A program made the position numbers and the translations under genes. From contig DBIH01000082.1 of NCBI GenBank assembly GCA_002296885.1, forward strand, positions 1 to 15,621: a stretch of DNA of 15,621 nucleotides. The letters run 5' to 3'. The notes beneath the pieces are model-generated. The model was not told where the DNA came from. It was given only the letters and a program-made list of their open reading frames with translations, and searched no databases. This DNA is from Flavobacterium sp. UBA807 (GTDB taxonomy: Bacteria; Bacteroidota; Bacteroidia; Flavobacteriales; Flavobacteriaceae). Of the stretch, positions 14,040-15,621 are shown piece by piece; position 1 is the first letter of the stretch, and each line of letters starts with the position of its first letter.

Positions 14040-14933
14040 TTACTTATCAGATAATGGAATCTTTACTTTATAAAGCTTAGGCTTGGTTTTCCATAAATGA
14101 AGATCAGTACCTTCGCTGATGATAAAATAGTCGGTGCCATTAAAACTCGCAATGCCTTCGGTTTGCCTGAAGTTTTGATTTATCCTAATAAGCTTTACTT
14201 TCCTGATATCCATATTTTTATTTTCCGATAAGGATAACATAAGTATTCTTGGTGATAAAAACCGGCTATAGCCAATCAGTAGGATTCTGTTATCTTCTGC
14301 CCGGTAACTCGCACCGGTAATAAGTGTGCGGTTCTTAAGTGTAGCCACATATTCTGCAATATGATGTGAAGGCTGTGCCGGAATCTTGAATATTTGGCAG
14401 CGGTGTCCCTTCCATTCTTTCGTAAAAAGAAAAATCGAATCGTGAGTCGGCACCATAGCCTCACAGTCATAATTGATTTTTTCAGGCCATTCAAAGGTAA
14501 TGGAGTCGAGCACTATCTTATTCTGTAAAAGTGCTTCCTTGCTGATGCGATAAATAGGCAGCTTATTTCTTTTCCCCAGATTATTGCCAAAATTCCCCAT
14601 ATAAAGGTAATTGTCATCCTGACTTATTTCCTCCCAATCGATATTAGGAACACCTAAGTTGTATTCCTTTATTATCTTATAATCAATTGTGTCAAGGCAA
14701 AAAAGAGCAGGACGCCCGCTGTCATTGTGCGTCCACAGTTTGCCATTCCAGGCAACAAGCCCTGAACCTTCGGGAATGCGTGAATCGAGTACGCGCTTGT
14801 TCTTTACTTTGAGTCCGCAGAATTTATGTGACACAGCTATTTCTTTCTGCTGGCCGAATGTAGAAAAGTTAAAAAGCAATAGGACTATGGTCATGTAAAG
14901 CCTAAAGTCATATTGCTTTTTTATATTTATCAT
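14040..14933 (-). CDS. Exported beta-propeller-like protein of unknown function
   Basis: The 297-residue protein has an N-terminal signal segment (hydrophobic stretch MTIVLLLFNFSTFG at 14-27). It carries the motif set of a widespread family of exported propeller-like proteins: WTHNDSG at 67-73, DWEEI at 99-103, GNFGNN at 113-118 followed by IYRI, YDCEAM at 155-160 followed by LFTKEW, and TEGIAS at 258-263. Those repeated Asp/Glu-Gly-Ile/Ala positions are typical of SdiA-regulated or esterase-like-phytase-type propellers. No enzymatic activity can be claimed. The frame extends upstream to 14966, but that start would overlap the dehydrogenase gene by 26 bases; ATG 14933 leaves a 7-base gap and keeps a basic n-region (INIKKQYDFR), so I prefer it. 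It is probably co-transcribed with the dehydrogenase. No clear terminator follows. Confidence 0.78.
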   Translation of the reverse strand: MINIKKQYDFRLYMTIVLLLFNFSTFGQQKEIAVSHKFCGLKVKNKRVLDSRIPEGSGLVAWNGKLWTHNDSGRPALFCLDTIDYKIIKEYNLGVPNIDWEEISQDDNYLYMGNFGNNLGKRNKLPIYRISKEALLQNKIVLDSITFEWPEKINYDCEAMVPTHDSIFLFTKEWKGHRCQIFKIPAQPSHHIAEYVATLKNRTLITGASYRAEDNRILLIGYSRFLSPRILMLSLSENKNMDIRKVKLIRINQNFRQTEGIASFNGTDYFIISEGTDLHLWKTKPKLYKVKIPLSDK

Positions 14934-14940
14934 CTGAATA

Positions 14941-15621
14941 TTATTCTTTAAGCGATGCCATATCAATCACAAAGCGATACTTCACATCGGCTTTAAGCAG
15001 TCTTTCATAAGCTTCATTGATTTCCTGCATTTTGATGATTTCAATTTCGGAAACAATATTGTGTTTGCCACAAAAATCGAGCATTTCCTGTGTTTCCGCA
15101 ATACCACCAATTAATGAAGCGGCAACTGCTTTTCGTCCCATAATCATTGGAACGGTATTTAGAAAAGGCTCCAATCCGCCAAGATAACCAACAATGACCA
15201 AAGTACCGTTGATAGCTAAAGTCGTGATATACGGATTCACATCGTGTATATAAGGAACGGTATCAATAATCACATCAAACTTACCGGTAACAGAAGCCAT
15301 CTGTGCAGCGTCAGTAGAAATAATCACAGCATCCGCCCCCAAATCCTTAGCGTCTTTTTCTTTTTCGGGTGTTCTGGAAAACAGCGTTACATCAGCGCCC
15401 AAGCCTTTAGCCAGTTTGATTGCCATGTGTCCTAATCCGCCCAAACCTACTACGGCAACTTTACTGTCTTTACCCACATTCCAGTGACGCAGCGGTGACC
15501 AGGTTGTGATTCCGGCGCAGAGCAATGGTGCTACTGCAGCCAAATTTAAATTAGTAGGAACCTTTAAAACAAAAGCTTCATCAACGACTATTTTTTCGGA
15601 ATAACCGCCATGCGTAAATCC
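14941..15621 (-). CDS. Zinc-type NAD(P)-dependent alcohol dehydrogenase, C-terminal 226 residues (runs off right edge)
   Basis: The frame is open to the window edge and opens GFTHGGYSEKIVVDE, so the N-terminal part, which carries the other zinc ligands, lies outside. In the visible fragment, Cys35 within APLLCAGITTW matches the last catalytic-zinc ligand of the cinnamyl-alcohol dehydrogenase group. The Rossmann motif is VVGLGGLGHMAIKLAKGLGA (57-76; GLGGLG 59-64). After the second strand comes FSRTPEK, where a Ser/Arg pair in place of an acidic residue suggests NADPH preference. The group reduces aldehydes to alcohols (YahK/CAD type). The physiological substrate is unknown. It ends 7 bases before the propeller gene, suggesting one transcript. 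An apparent internal start at 15543 is a TTG inside the conserved domain and is not real. Confidence 0.93.
   Translation of the reverse strand, partial: GFTHGGYSEKIVVDEAFVLKVPTNLNLAAVAPLLCAGITTWSPLRHWNVGKDSKVAVVGLGGLGHMAIKLAKGLGADVTLFSRTPEKEKDAKDLGADAVIISTDAAQMASVTGKFDVIIDTVPYIHDVNPYITTLAINGTLVIVGYLGGLEPFLNTVPMIMGRKAVAASLIGGIAETQEMLDFCGKHNIVSEIEIIKMQEINEAYERLLKADVKYRFVIDMASLKE

Noticed and set aside
14934..14966. Longer start for the propeller-like protein (MIWHRLKNNIQ)
   Set aside because: It overlaps the dehydrogenase gene by 26 bases and pushes the signal segment too far from the N-terminus.

Overview
The window looks like chromosomal DNA of a Flavobacterium-type member of the Bacteroidota. 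The evidence is low G+C, a secreted nuclease with a type IX secretion (T9SS) C-terminal sorting tail, DUF349-repeat and SRPBCC/GyrI-like proteins typical of that group, and several genes preceded by the Bacteroidota -7 box TAnnTTTG. There are no rRNA or tRNA genes, CRISPR arrays, insertion sequences or phage genes. Most genes lie on the minus strand.

Layout. Positions 1-1845 (minus) hold the N-terminal 615 residues of a DUF349-repeat protein that runs off the left edge. Positions 2028-4394 (minus) are a two-gene unit: an RsmB-like rRNA cytosine methyltransferase followed after 9 bases by a secreted endonuclease I-type nuclease, closed by a strong terminator. Positions 4469-6439 (minus) encode a Kup potassium transporter. 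Positions 6584-7792 (minus) encode an exported Tyr/Trp-rich protein with an Arg/Asn/Ser/Pro repeat tail; a near-perfect 21-bp palindrome sits in its promoter region. Positions 7930-9382 (minus) form a regulatory operon: ECF sigma factor, single-pass anti-sigma-like protein and exported Spy/CpxP-like helical sensor, ending in a 13-bp-stem terminator. Positions 9440-10570 (minus) encode a membrane-anchored SRPBCC plus GyrI-like protein.

The strand switches at about 10600, a divergent promoter region with one clear -7 box in each direction. On the plus strand follow a 535-residue winged-helix/SAM methyltransferase (10654-12261), a small exported protein of unknown function (12336-12800, TTG start) and, after a small two-helix membrane protein on the minus strand (12801-12989), a MazG-like nucleotide pyrophosphohydrolase (13067-13450). 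The right end is minus again: an unknown exported protein (13524-13982), an exported beta-propeller-like protein (14040-14933) and the C-terminal 226 residues of a zinc-type alcohol dehydrogenase running off the right edge.

How they fit together. Much of the window is ordinary housekeeping (rRNA modification, K+ uptake, nucleotide clean-up). The accessory interest lies in the sigma/anti-sigma/sensor operon next to an uncharacterised exported protein, and in the stand-alone methyltransferase, whose C-terminal His/His/Gln pattern recalls the iron-dependent methyltransferase domain of apratoxin synthase. Both links are inferences. Intergenic gaps are short; none exceeds 300 bases.
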